This document shows positions 18,102-26,140 of a stretch of 64,000 bases of DNA, one piece after another. This DNA comes from Synechococcales cyanobacterium CNB. Lineage in GTDB: Bacteria; Planctomycetota; Phycisphaerae; Phycisphaerales; UBA1924. The notes under the pieces are model-generated. The model searched no databases and was not told where the DNA came from. It worked only from the letters and a program-made list of their open reading frames with translations. Every line of letters begins with the position of its first letter. Position 1 is the first letter of the stretch. The position numbers were made by a program, and so were the translations under genes. The DNA is taken from positions 124,001 through 188,000 of the forward strand of contig SZOZ01000004.1 of assembly GCA_030263455.1 (NCBI GenBank), in the 5' to 3' direction.

Positions 18102-18173
18102 CGAGCCGCGGCTGTGAGCGAGCGGTTCCGGTACACGCATGTGGGGAAACCGCTCCCTCACGGTCCCGGCTCG
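18102..18173. repeat. REP-like inverted repeat
   Basis: Two arms of about 28 bases in opposite orientation: the left arm (18102-18129) and the reverse complement of the right arm (18145-18173) share CGAGCCG, GTGAG, GAGCGGTT and differ at a handful of positions. The 15-base centre would form a loop. A fragment of the left arm recurs just upstream (18080-18097) and part of the right arm at 7728-7745. The intergenic position, palindromy and reuse suggest a REP-type element like those dispersed by RAYT transposases. It lies between the divergent gcvP and M28 genes. Confidence 0.7.
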
Positions 18174-18258
18174 TCCACAGATGCACCGCATGAGCGCACC
18201 CTCACGAACCTACACTGCTCCGGCGGGCAAACCCGCCACGTCCACGAAAGGACCGCCC

Positions 18259-20235
18259 ATGCGCCGCCTGCCACTCGCGCTGCTGCTCGTTCTCTCCCCC
18301 TCCGTCTCGCTGGCCGGCGACGGCACGGACGTGAAGGACGCCATTGCCTCCCTCGGTGAGTCTCCCATCTCCACGCTCCTGATCAACATGCCGGAGGACG
18401 TGCAGACGTATGACAAACACGTCACCACGCTCGCCAACCCATTCTTCGAGGGCCGCGCCCCGGGCCTCCGGGGCAACCGCGATGCCGCCGAGTACATCCG
18501 CTTCTACTTCCAGCGGTTCGGCCTCAAGCCGGCGTTCCCCGAGACCGTCAAGGCCGCCGACGGCGCCGAGGTCCGGAACCCATTCGCGTCCTACTTCCAG
18601 TACTTCGAGCATGGACGCAACTTCGAGATTCGCGGCAGCGCAGTCGAAGCCCGCGCCGGTGACGCGGCCCCGATGACCTTCCGCCAGGGGGAGGACTACG
18701 TCGTGCTCGGCTCCTCGGGTTCTGGCGACTTCACAGGCCCCCTTGTCTTCGTCGGCTATTCCATCGTCAGCGGAAAGGACGGCTACATGGGCTACCAGCC
18801 CGCCGACAGCCTCGAAGGCAAGGTCGCCCTCGCGTTCCGGTTCGAGCCCATGAACGAAGAAGGGCACAGCCTCTGGTCTGAGACCGGCGACGGGTGGTCC
18901 TTCATGGCGAACCTCGAACCCAAGATTTCCGCCGCGGCGCGCCGCGGCGCGAAGGCTGTCGTCGTCGTCAACCCGCCCGGTGCAGCCGACGAGCGCGCCA
19001 ACCGACTCGCCACCGTCGATGAGACCCGCGCGGGCACCTTCGACGTTCCCGTCATCATGCTCACCGCCGACGCTGCGGACCGGCTCGTCCGCGCCGCGGA
19101 CCCCGAGGGGCGGTCGCTCATGGACCTGCGCCGGCTCGCCGATGCCTCTGGCGTCGTCCTCGACCTCCCCGGCGCGGCCGTCACCGTGCGCACCGACGTG
19201 GATCGCAGCCCCATCCTGACCCCCAACGTCGGTGGGGTTCTCCCCGGACGAGGCACGCTCGCCGACGAGTACGTCGTGATCGGCGCGCACTTCGACCACG
19301 TCGGTTATGGCTCGTTCGGCACCGGCGCGACCGGGCAACTCCACCCTGGCGCTGACGACAATGCCTCCGGCACGTCGGGCATGTTGCTCGCCGCCGAGAA
19401 ACTCGCCCGCCTCTACGCCGCCCTCCCGGACGACGCCTCCGCCCGCTCCATCCTCTTCCTCGGCTTCACCGCCGAGGAATCCGGTCTCGTCGGCTCGCGC
19501 TACTACGCCAACAACCCCATCGTCCCCATCGACCGCCATGTCCTCATGCTCAACATGGACATGATCGGCCGAGTCCGCGAGCGCGCCGTCCACGTCGGCG
19601 GACTCGCCACCGGCGAGGGGCTTGAGGAGTTCACCAGGCCCTTCCTGGAGCAGTCCGGTCTCGACGTCAAGCCCATGCCCGCGGGCGTCTTCGGCCGAAG
19701 CGACCACGCCTCCTTCTACGCCAAGGACGTCCCCGTCCTCTTCTTCTTTTCAGGCTTCCACGACGACTACCACAAGCCGGGCGACGTCAGTGTCCTCATC
19801 AACCGCAACGGCGCCGTCGACGTCGTGAACGCCGTCTCACGCATCGCGCTCGCCATGGCCCAGCGCGCCGAGACGCTCCCGTTCGTCCCCGACAGCGCGG
19901 ACGGACGCCGAGCCTCCGAGAACCTCCCACGCCTCGGCCAGGGGCAGGGACGCGGCGGCTCGCGCGTCCGCGTCGGCATCCGGCCTGGCTACGACGAGAA
20001 CGGCCGCGGCGTGCTCATCGAGGAAGTCACGCCCAACACGGCCGCCGCCGAAGCAGGAATGCTCGCCGGCGACGTCATGACCCGCTGGAACGGCCAGGCC
20101 GTCGGCAGCGTCACCGACTGGATGCCCCTCTTCCGCGACGCGCAACCGGGCGACAAGGTCGAGGTCGTCGTCCTCCGCAACGGCGAGGAAGTCACCCTCA
20201 CCCTCACCCTCCGAGCCGCCGGCGCACGCGAGTAA
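18259..20235 (+). CDS. Secreted M28 family zinc aminopeptidase with PA and PDZ domains
   Basis: A 658-residue peptidase. Signal peptide MRRLPLALLLVLSPSVSLAG, a protease-associated insertion (about residues 140-280, VVVVNPPGA), the M28 core with metal ligands His in IGAHFDHVG, Asp in HPGADDNASG, Glu-Glu in LGFTAEESGLVGS, Asp in LNMDMIGR and His in GFHDDYHKPGD, and a C-terminal PDZ domain (GVLIEEVTPNTAAAEAGML, DVMTRWNGQAVGSVTD). All zinc-binding positions are intact, so it should remove N-terminal residues from peptides outside the cytoplasm. ATG 18259 follows GAAAGGA and gives the signal peptide directly. Confidence 0.92.
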   Translation: MRRLPLALLLVLSPSVSLAGDGTDVKDAIASLGESPISTLLINMPEDVQTYDKHVTTLANPFFEGRAPGLRGNRDAAEYIRFYFQRFGLKPAFPETVKAADGAEVRNPFASYFQYFEHGRNFEIRGSAVEARAGDAAPMTFRQGEDYVVLGSSGSGDFTGPLVFVGYSIVSGKDGYMGYQPADSLEGKVALAFRFEPMNEEGHSLWSETGDGWSFMANLEPKISAAARRGAKAVVVVNPPGAADERANRLATVDETRAGTFDVPVIMLTADAADRLVRAADPEGRSLMDLRRLADASGVVLDLPGAAVTVRTDVDRSPILTPNVGGVLPGRGTLADEYVVIGAHFDHVGYGSFGTGATGQLHPGADDNASGTSGMLLAAEKLARLYAALPDDASARSILFLGFTAEESGLVGSRYYANNPIVPIDRHVLMLNMDMIGRVRERAVHVGGLATGEGLEEFTRPFLEQSGLDVKPMPAGVFGRSDHASFYAKDVPVLFFFSGFHDDYHKPGDVSVLINRNGAVDVVNAVSRIALAMAQRAETLPFVPDSADGRRASENLPRLGQGQGRGGSRVRVGIRPGYDENGRGVLIEEVTPNTAAAEAGMLAGDVMTRWNGQAVGSVTDWMPLFRDAQPGDKVEVVVLRNGEEVTLTLTLRAAGARE

Positions 20236-20307
20236 GCCCGCCGAAACCAACACGCATCGCACCCTTGGACGGCGCCTTCATGTCCACTGTCCACGGCCCA
20301 CTGCCCC

Positions 20308-20907
20308 TCACGCCGCCATCCGCTGCACGCGCACCACCCACGCCGGCGTGTTCGCGGCGTGCTCACGCACGTGCCGAGACCGCGTCGCGTAGTACCACGC
20401 CATGCTCCCCTGCGCCAGCACGCTGCCGACCAACAAGCCGCCGTAGGTCGCCAGCATCACCACGCGCAGCATCGCCTGCATCGGCTCGGCCACGTCGGCC
20501 AGCATCGCGTCCACCTGCGCATCGCCCGTCGCCGTCATGCCGCCTGGGCCTTCGCCGGTGAGCGTGCGCCATGCGCCCCAGACCGCGTAGGCGCACAGGC
20601 ATGCTCCGAAGAAGACCTGGTTCAACGCGAGCCGACGTGGAGCCTGTTCATCCAGCCTCGCCAGCGCGCGCGCTCCCCGCAACTCCCGCCATGCCACCAC
20701 TGCCAGCGCGACGCCCAGCGCAAGCCCCACGAGGCTGAACAGCCCGCTCAACAGCGAGATGAACGCGAACACCGCCGTCGTCCACCCGCTCACCCGTGCG
20801 ACCGCCACCGCCCGGCGAACTTTCGCGCTGCGCCTGACGCCCTCCGCGAGTTGACGGAAGTGCTCCTCGCGCAACGGTGACTCGGGCTGGGCGGTCTGCG
20901 GACGCAC
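20308..20907 (-). CDS. Membrane protein of unknown function
   Basis: A 199-residue protein with a polar 40-residue N-terminus and about four hydrophobic segments (TAVFAFISLLSGLFSLVGLA running into LGVALAVVAW, NQVFFGACLCAYAVWGAW, LATYGGLLVGSVLAQGSM). There is a short Gly/Thr-rich loop between the third and fourth. No motif of a known family is visible. The start is GTG 20907. It converges with the M28 gene, with a 72-base gap. Confidence 0.7.
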   Translation of the reverse strand: MRPQTAQPESPLREEHFRQLAEGVRRSAKVRRAVAVARVSGWTTAVFAFISLLSGLFSLVGLALGVALAVVAWRELRGARALARLDEQAPRRLALNQVFFGACLCAYAVWGAWRTLTGEGPGGMTATGDAQVDAMLADVAEPMQAMLRVVMLATYGGLLVGSVLAQGSMAWYYATRSRHVREHAANTPAWVVRVQRMAA

Positions 20908-21242
20908 CCCGCGTCTATCGGCTCAAGGGCGCCGGCTGATGAGGCGCCCGTTCCGTCTGCGCGGCCTTGCGCGATTGCACGGGCGTGCAACGCGTACACG
21001 GTCCGCGAAGAAGAGTGGTCGCGCATATGACCGGCCGGCGGGGCACACGGCACCCCCGCCGGCCGGGTTGGAGGACGAACGCGGGCACACCATCACCACT
21101 GCGCCCCGCGCATCCCTGGACAATGGTTCGAAACAAACTCACGCGCCAGAGACGCGGCGCACACGAACCCGACTCACCGCCGCGCGACTATCCGCACGGG
21201 CCTTCGCCCGGTTCCAGTCCTTGTTCGGTGCGCTGGTTCCGC
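20908..21242. other. Gene-free stretch with a strong hairpin
   Basis: Between two minus-strand genes. Its short open frames are Arg/Cys/Pro-rich, overlap the hairpin at 21031-21066 and have no ribosome site; I do not consider them coding. The only structure I see is that hairpin. Confidence 0.5.
21031..21066 (-). terminator. Strong GC hairpin, probable terminator
   Basis: A perfect 13-base-pair stem (CCGGCCGGCGGGG with CCCCGCCGGCCGG) and a ten-base loop, 177 bases after the stop of the zinc-ribbon gene. The stem is very stable. There is no long T-run on either strand, so a Rho-independent role is likely but not certain. Confidence 0.5.
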
Positions 21243-21605
21243 TTACCGGCCGCCCAGGCGCGACGCGCCAAGGTCCGGGAGCTCTTCCTTGCACAACGGG
21301 CAGTGCGTGCCGCGCAGTCCGTGGCCGAGCGGCTCGTAGTACCCGTTGCAGTGCGGGCACTTGTAGACCTCAGCGGCGTCCACGCCCTCGCAGGAAACGC
21401 ACGGAACGTACGACAGCTTGCCCACGCGAGCCTTGTACTCGGCCGCGGTCAGCTCGAAAACCGTCTTGCAGTCCGGGCATCGCCAGATCGTCGCCTGCCA
21501 GCCCTCCTCCGGGGCGGCCGTGGGCTTGCTGAAGTGCTTGGCGAGCAGGATCGCCGCCACGGCCAGGCAGACGACGACGACACCGATCTTGATGGCCTTG
21601 GCCAC
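21243..21605 (-). CDS. Membrane-anchored double zinc-ribbon protein
   Basis: A 120-residue protein with one N-terminal membrane helix (IKIGVVVVCLAVAAILLA) and eight cysteines in four CxxC knuckles: CPDC, CVSC, CPHC and CPLC, enough for two zinc ribbons. Such domains bind zinc structurally and often contact nucleic acid or protein; the membrane anchor and small size give no function. Start GTG 21605 has AGGA eight bases upstream. Confidence 0.7.
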   Translation of the reverse strand: MAKAIKIGVVVVCLAVAAILLAKHFSKPTAAPEEGWQATIWRCPDCKTVFELTAAEYKARVGKLSYVPCVSCEGVDAAEVYKCPHCNGYYEPLGHGLRGTHCPLCKEELPDLGASRLGGR

Positions 21606-21708
21606 GTTTCGTGTCCTGAGGAGAACCCGACCCGCTCAGCGGGAGAGTCCCGGTGCGATCGAGAGAGCGTGACAGCGGGAGCCGGTTCTGCTCACACTCG
21701 CGATGGAT

Positions 21709-22569
21709 TCACCAGTATTCCTTGTGGGGCTTGTAGTCGATATTCCAGCGCCGCATGCTCTCCTCGTCGCGGCGCACGAGGTCATCCAGCGTCATGATCT
21801 TCACGCTGCCGTCCACGAACGTCACATTCGATCCGCCGAAGTGCCTCCGGCTGGGCCAGAAGAACTCCCCGCCCTTCATCGGCGTGATCCACGTGTCCCA
21901 CTTCTTGTCCGCGTTCGAGTCCGACATGGCGATCATGTCCGACGGCATGACCACCTTGTGCAACGGCGCCTCCCACCAGTTCCGCTCCTTGTAGTTGGTC
22001 ATCACCTTCGGGTTGTTCTTGTCCGGGAGCGCGACGTGCCCGCCCAGGCCCAAGATGAACCGGGTGGCCTCGTCGCTGCCGCTGGACGTGAAGTCGTTGA
22101 TCCCCCAACCGTTGTACCCGTAGGAGAAGAACTCCGTCCCGTCCAGGAACATCTCGCCCTCTTCGAACCCGTAGTACTCCGACTCCCACTTCTGCTAGTT
22201 CAGCTTTGTCTGCTGCTTCGTGTCCAGGTCGAAGATCTTGTACCAGTGCATCTCGTACGGCAGCGACGGGCAGTTGAACACCTCCGTCCGCCCGTCCAGG
22301 TACTGCCGAATCCGAGGCACCCACGAGATGATCGAGAACTTCTGCGGCTGCGCGTGGTCGCCGGGGAAGAACTCCAAGTTGTCCTGCAGGTATCCAGCCT
22401 GCCCCTGGTTCTGGGACCGAAGGTTCGCCGCCGAGATCACGGCACGCGCGGCCTCGCGGGCCTTGCCCAGCGCGGGAAGCAGGATGCCGATCAGCAGCGC
22501 GATGATCGCGATCACCACCAGCAACTCGATCAGCGTGAACGCCTGCCTGGAATGCCTCTTCATCATCAT
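21709..22569 (-). pseudogene. Pseudopilin (H-X9-DG type) interrupted by an in-frame amber codon
   Basis: From ATG 22569 the frame encodes a type IV prepilin-like protein: short basic leader [10 protein letters not shown], then the cleavage/methylation motif [20 protein letters not shown]. The frame continues to [10 protein letters not shown] and then meets TAG (22195-22197). After the stop the same frame runs on without interruption for 162 codons and contains the family's C-terminal signature RRHFGGSNVTFVDGSVK, that is His-X9-Asp-Gly. The region after the stop is clearly the rest of the same protein. So either the gene is a recent pseudogene, or UAG is read through, or there is a base error. 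The 124-residue N-terminal product might still assemble as a short pseudopilin. Confidence 0.85.
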
Positions 22570-22647
22570 GATGACTCCCGGATGGATGGACCCGTTCCGA
22601 ATTCCCTGCCCGGCGGAGAACCCGCTGGACACCCCCACGCGAATGTC

Positions 22648-22677
22648 AGAATACCGTCCTATACCGAACGTCCGCAA
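22648..22677 (-). promoter_or_regulatory. Candidate promoter for the pseudopilin gene
   Basis: On the minus strand TTGCGG, 18 bases, TATTCT, about 80 bases upstream of the ATG. The match to sigma-70-type elements is moderate. Confidence 0.4.
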
Positions 22678-22759
22678 CCCGCGAAACCACGAAATCACCA
22701 AAAATCCGACCCGAGAACCGATCATAACCCGAATGAATGCCCGGCCGAATGCTCCGGTC

Positions 22760-22788
22760 TTGAACCTGCCCCCCATCCGTGGCATGAT
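22760..22788 (+). promoter_or_regulatory. Candidate promoter for the CHRD gene
   Basis: TTGAAC, 17 bases, CATGAT, ending 52 bases before the ATG of the CHRD gene. Spacing is ideal and the same CATGAT -10 hexamer occurs in the mraZ promoter of this window. Confidence 0.55.
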
Positions 22789-22840
22789 GTTCCGTGAACA
22801 CCTCCCCCCAGCCGATCTTCGCCGAGGAAGGATTCCGACC

Positions 22841-23470
22841 ATGAAGTCGCTTGTGCCGGCCGCCTTGCTCTCGACGCTCGCGGTCGGCGTCGCCCACGCC
22901 CATACCTGGCACTACTACTTCGCGATGACCGCTCGGCAGGTCGTCACCGGCTCCGACAGCGCCGCCAAGGGCATCGGCGTCCTGCACTACAACCACCACA
23001 ACCTCCGCGCCGACCTCGAACTGTTCATCTCCGGCCTGACGCTCGACGACCTGCTCCCACACGGCCCGAACGGCACCCCGATCCACTTCCACGACGCCCC
23101 GAACCAGCAGGAAGGACCGATCGTCACCGACCTGGGTTGGTGGGGTTCCTTCGTCCAGGAACAGGGCGGCATCCGTCTCACTCTCTCGCAGTTCTACCTG
23201 GGCGGCCAGCAGGGGCAGATCTACTCCGACTTCGGTGAAGTCGAATACGCCCTCTACACCAACACCATCTACGCACAGGTCTACACCAAGCAGCACCCGC
23301 TCGGAGAACTGCGAGGCCAACTCATCGATCGCCGAAACTTCAACACTTACAGCGGAATCTTCGAGAAAAACGGCTTCACCGTCTTCGGTCCCGTGCCCGC
23401 GCCATCCTCCGCCGCCGTCCTCGGCATCGCCGCCCTCGGCTGCGCTCGCCGCAGGCGCTCGCGCGGCTGA
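22841..23470 (+). CDS. CHRD-domain protein with PEP-CTERM-like anchor
   Basis: A 209-residue exported protein. Signal peptide [20 protein letters not shown]; then a CHRD domain ([54 protein letters not shown]), a beta fold first described in chordin; and a C-terminal tripartite sorting tail: Pro-rich PVPAPSS, hydrophobic [10 protein letters not shown] and basic RRRRSRG. That tail is a PEP-CTERM-like anchor, which in other bacteria is processed by an exosortase. CHRD proteins lack known enzymatic activity. A consensus-like promoter and a downstream hairpin frame the gene as a single unit. Confidence 0.85.
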   Translation: MKSLVPAALLSTLAVGVAHAHTWHYYFAMTARQVVTGSDSAAKGIGVLHYNHHNLRADLELFISGLTLDDLLPHGPNGTPIHFHDAPNQQEGPIVTDLGWWGSFVQEQGGIRLTLSQFYLGGQQGQIYSDFGEVEYALYTNTIYAQVYTKQHPLGELRGQLIDRRNFNTYSGIFEKNGFTVFGPVPAPSSAAVLGIAALGCARRRRSRG

Positions 23471-23499
23471 ACGCCGCCCGCTCCCCCGTCAATTGACAA

Positions 23500-23523
23500 C
23501 CCGCCCGGCATCAACCGGGCGGG
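23500..23523 (+). terminator. Hairpin after the CHRD gene
   Basis: Perfect nine-base arms CCCGCCCGG/CCGGGCGGG with a six-base loop, 30 bases after the CHRD stop codon. No T-run follows it on the plus strand. Confidence 0.5.
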
Positions 23524-23840
23524 CGTCGCGTGGCAGCAGGGCTTCGGAGGCTGTGGTGGTGGGTGCGCCCCGCCGCCTGGTGGTGGCCTGCCCGCCCCGC
23601 CGGCAACCGCGCCGACGGAGCGACTGGAAAGGCACGGGCGGGTGGTGGCTCGCCCGGGCCGAGTGTCGAGGGGGCCTCCTGTTCGCCGGGGCGTCCTTGC
23701 GCCGGCGGCCGGACCGCACACGCAGGCCCGACAGGAGATTCATCAATCCGTTCGTCCCGCCCTCTCAACGCGTGCCGTCTCGCGGAGCCTCCGCTCCGCG
23801 GTTCGTCTGTCTTCACCGGGCCGCTCGACCCGGTCGTCGG
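23524..23840. other. GC-rich stretch without a recognisable gene
   Basis: About 317 bases between the CHRD terminator hairpin and the 3' end of mraZ. All open frames are Arg/Pro-rich shadows with no plausible start. It contains many short self-complementary G/C blocks (CCGCCGGC, GCGCCGGCGGCC, GGTGGTGG), so a structured RNA is possible. I tested it by eye against RNase P RNA, SRP RNA and tmRNA consensus segments and found no match on either strand. Confidence 0.4.
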
Positions 23841-24302
23841 TCACGATCCGCCGCCCGCGCCCGACCGCCGAACGCGAGCGATGTACTCCTGCAACTGCGA
23901 CAACCGCGCGGCCTCGTGCTTCGACCACTCGGCCCGGCTGTGAACCTCGAGGTACCGACCCGCCCCGATCACGACCACCTCGTTCGGCATCCCGGTCAAC
24001 TCGACGTGCCTGCGCGGCAGAATCAGCCGACCGGCGGCGTCTGTCTCGATCTCCTCCGAAAATCCGAACAGAATCCGATGGACCTCCGTCTCGTCCCGGT
24101 CCGCCAGCAGGCTCCCACCCATCGACTCCGAAAGTCGCGTGAACTCTGCGATCGGGTACAACCGGATCGTGCCGTCGTCCCGCGGCATGCTCACCCACGT
24201 CCGAGCGTCTGTCTCCGCGCCGAGCGCGGATCGGAACTTTGCCGGAACGGCCAACCGGCCCTTGCCGTCGATCGTCACCTCGGCCAGTCCGATAAGCCTC
24301 AC
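23841..24302 (-). CDS. mraZ: Transcriptional regulator MraZ
   Basis: A 153-residue MraZ with two AbrB-like repeats: GLAEVTIDGKGRLAVPAKFR near the N-terminus and ETDAAGRLILPRRHVELTG in the second half, both with the DxKGR/DxxGR signature. In other bacteria MraZ forms a ring that binds TGGGN repeats and represses its own operon, the division and cell wall (dcw) cluster. Here it stands alone: no rsmH, ftsL, pbp or mur gene follows. Start is GTG 24302 with GGAGG nine bases upstream. The promoter just upstream carries the expected binding repeats. Confidence 0.93.
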   Translation of the reverse strand: MRLIGLAEVTIDGKGRLAVPAKFRSALGAETDARTWVSMPRDDGTIRLYPIAEFTRLSESMGGSLLADRDETEVHRILFGFSEEIETDAAGRLILPRRHVELTGMPNEVVVIGAGRYLEVHSRAEWSKHEAARLSQLQEYIARVRRSGAGGGS

Positions 24303-24331
24303 GAGTGACCGCCTCCGTAGTCATGGCTGGG

Positions 24332-24366
24332 ATCATGCCCCACTTTGCCCCACCTGTCAACACCCA
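24332..24366 (-). promoter_or_regulatory. mraZ promoter with MraZ-box repeats
   Basis: On the minus strand TTGACA (24355-24360), 17 bases, CATGAT (24332-24337): a near-ideal promoter whose start would lie about 20 bases before the mraZ codon. Within the spacer are two TGGGG boxes separated by five bases (24338-24342 and 24348-24352), the spacing of known MraZ sites, and a third TGGGT lies at 24362-24366 beyond the -35 element. Repression by MraZ binding over the spacer is the natural inference. Confidence 0.8.
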
Positions 24367-24500
24367 TCGGCACCTTTTTGGCCCGACTTGGGAAAAAGTT
24401 TCTGTGACGTACACAGCCCGACCCAGGCCCGAACAGGGCATCCCCGCGCCACGCGGTACACTCCGGCCCTCCGTGGGCCGAAACAGAACTCCGAGGCACG

Positions 24501-24959
24501 ATGGCCGAGACACGGATCGATGACGCCAGAGCCGCGATCGAACGAATCCCAGGCGGGACGTTCGTGATGACGGCCGCCTTCGACGGCAAGCGCGCCGGGG
24601 TGATGGTGCGATCCGTCCAGCCCTGCGCCGATGAGCCGCTGCTCATCTGCGTCGCCGCGAAGAAGGGACACTGGATCGAGCCGCTGATCCGCGACAGCCA
24701 TGCCTTCGCGATCTGCATGGTCACCGCCGACAACCGCCTGATCCATCGCAAGTTCTCGACCGAACTTGCGGATCACGACGAAACACGCGAGGATCCCTTC
24801 GACGCCTTCCCCACCGAGACCCTCGTGACAGGATCGCCCGTGCTTCTCCGATCCATCGTCGCGTTCGATTGCGAGGTCGTGCGCCACTTCGACCTCGAGG
24901 CCGACCACGAACTCTTCGTCGGCCAGATTCTCGCCTCGCGGATGTACGGACGGGAGTGA
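24501..24959 (+). CDS. Flavin reductase-like domain protein
   Basis: A 152-residue FMN-binding split-barrel protein of the flavin reductase (DIM6/NTAB, HpaC-like) family. Typical blocks are IPGGTFVMTAAFDGKRAGVMV, SVQPCADEPLLICVAAKK and DSHAFAICMVTADNR. Members bind FMN/FAD and reduce it with NAD(P)H or act as flavin-dependent oxidoreductases. It begins at ATG 24501, divergent from mraZ, and its stop is followed after two bases by the start of a lipoprotein gene, so the two are likely co-transcribed. Confidence 0.85.
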   Translation: MAETRIDDARAAIERIPGGTFVMTAAFDGKRAGVMVRSVQPCADEPLLICVAAKKGHWIEPLIRDSHAFAICMVTADNRLIHRKFSTELADHDETREDPFDAFPTETLVTGSPVLLRSIVAFDCEVVRHFDLEADHELFVGQILASRMYGRE

Positions 24960-24961
24960 CG

Positions 24962-25387
24962 ATGCCCCCGCTGCGCGCGAGTGTCCTGCTTCTCTTCTTG
25001 CTCGTGCTCGCGATCGTGCTGACAGCCTGCTCAGCGCAGCCGCACAAGGGCTTCCGGCCCGAGTTCGTCGGCACGGGCGGCGCTGTCATCTACGTCTACC
25101 GACCGAAGGCCCCGCTCTCGCGCAGTCCCGCCGAGGTCTACCTCGACCAACGGCACGCCGGCACGCTCGGGCAGGGCATGTATCTCCCGCTCCATGTCAC
25201 CCCCGGCGAGCACCACGTCCGCGCCGAAGCGCGCGCCAGCGCCGCGCGCCGCGTCGAGGTACGCCCAGGCGAGAGCGCATACCTCCGTCTCACTGTTCGC
25301 CGCATGGGGCGCAGTGTGGTCCTGGAGGAAACCGATCCCGACGCCGCCCTCGACCGGCTCGCGCACGCTTCGCTCGCTCAGCCCTGA
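24962..25387 (+). CDS. DUF2846-like lipoprotein
   Basis: A 141-residue lipoprotein with signal LLLFLLVLAIVL and lipobox LTAC. The mature part follows the DUF2846 layout: GGAVIYVYRPKAP, VYLDQRHAGTLGQGMYLPL, GEHHVRAEA, GESAYLRLTV. This is an immunoglobulin-like beta domain of unknown function found in cell-envelope lipoproteins. It starts two bases after the flavin reductase gene. Its last ten bases overlap the 3' end of the convergent sulfotransferase-like gene. Confidence 0.8.
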   Translation: MPPLRASVLLLFLLVLAIVLTACSAQPHKGFRPEFVGTGGAVIYVYRPKAPLSRSPAEVYLDQRHAGTLGQGMYLPLHVTPGEHHVRAEARASAARRVEVRPGESAYLRLTVRRMGRSVVLEETDPDAALDRLAHASLAQP

Positions 25388-26118
25388 ACACGCAGCCTGT
25401 GCTCCGCGAGACGGTCGTAGATCATCCTGCACCGCTCGTACACCCCGGCCAGCCGCGCCGGCACAGGCTCCTCCTTCGCCCGGTACGGCTCGAAGCCCGT
25501 CGAGCGGTAGACGCTCGCGTACCAGTGCGGCCCCCATACGCCGTCCGTCTCGCGCGGGCCCGCATGCCACCGCAACATCGCCGCGTCAAACGGGATGCCG
25601 ACTCGCTCGCAGAGGAGCGCGAGCATTGCCGCGGGGTCCGCCAGCACGTCCCGCGAGTCGATCACAGGCGGCGTCTGCCCGGTGCGATCCCGCTCCGACT
25701 CGAACAACTCCCACTGCTGCGGCAGTCCCAGTTCGTCCGGCGTCGGGTCGGCAACGACCTTCACGAAACTCGTGATCACCTCGACCGGGTCTCGGATGAG
25801 AAAGCAGTTCGTCAGCCCGCGCACCCACGCGCGCTCCATCCCCGGCAGCAGATGGTGGGCCATGTGCTTCTGGTAGAACACACGCCTGCCTTCCGGCGCG
25901 GGACCGGTCAGAGACGCGACGACCTTCCTCCAGTCCGTCTCGTGCCGCGCGATGACCTCGTCGCGTCCGGGGTGGTTTGCGCCCGTCGCTTCCAGGTAGT
26001 GCGCATAGAGCGGCTCGTCGACGACGGCGGTGTCCGCGCGGCTGCCGAACGACCGCATGAGCGCCGTGGAGATATTCCGCGGCCCGGACCACATCGCGAT
26101 GCGCACAGGCTCCGTCAT
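25378..26118 (-). CDS. Sulfotransferase-like P-loop protein
   Basis: A 246-residue protein with the 5'-phosphosulfate-type loop WSGPRNISTALMRSF right at the N-terminus, followed by VVDEPLYAHYL and a CFLIRDPVEVITSF segment that matches the 3'-phosphate-binding region of PAPS-dependent sulfotransferases. C-terminal GVWGPHWYASVYRSTGF is characteristic of this small bacterial subfamily, often annotated only as sulfotransferase family. The acceptor is unknown. ATG 26118 is 22 bases downstream of the next sulfotransferase gene on the same strand. Confidence 0.75.
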   Translation of the reverse strand: MTEPVRIAMWSGPRNISTALMRSFGSRADTAVVDEPLYAHYLEATGANHPGRDEVIARHETDWRKVVASLTGPAPEGRRVFYQKHMAHHLLPGMERAWVRGLTNCFLIRDPVEVITSFVKVVADPTPDELGLPQQWELFESERDRTGQTPPVIDSRDVLADPAAMLALLCERVGIPFDAAMLRWHAGPRETDGVWGPHWYASVYRSTGFEPYRAKEEPVPARLAGVYERCRMIYDRLAEHRLRVQG

Positions 26119-26140
26119 GGCAGGCAGTGTACGGTCTTCA

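Noticed and set aside
17959-18258. Possible glycine riboswitch upstream of gcvP
   Set aside because: No tandem aptamer core or conserved GGAGAG/CCGAAG-type segments on the minus strand; the region holds the REP-like repeat instead.
22195-22842. Start of the pseudopilin at 22842
   Set aside because: The segment upstream of 22569 is the promoter gap with the divergent CHRD gene and has no leader features; the prepilin leader begins at MMMKRH.
23524-23840. RNase P RNA, tmRNA or SRP RNA
   Set aside because: None of the conserved core segments could be found on either strand.
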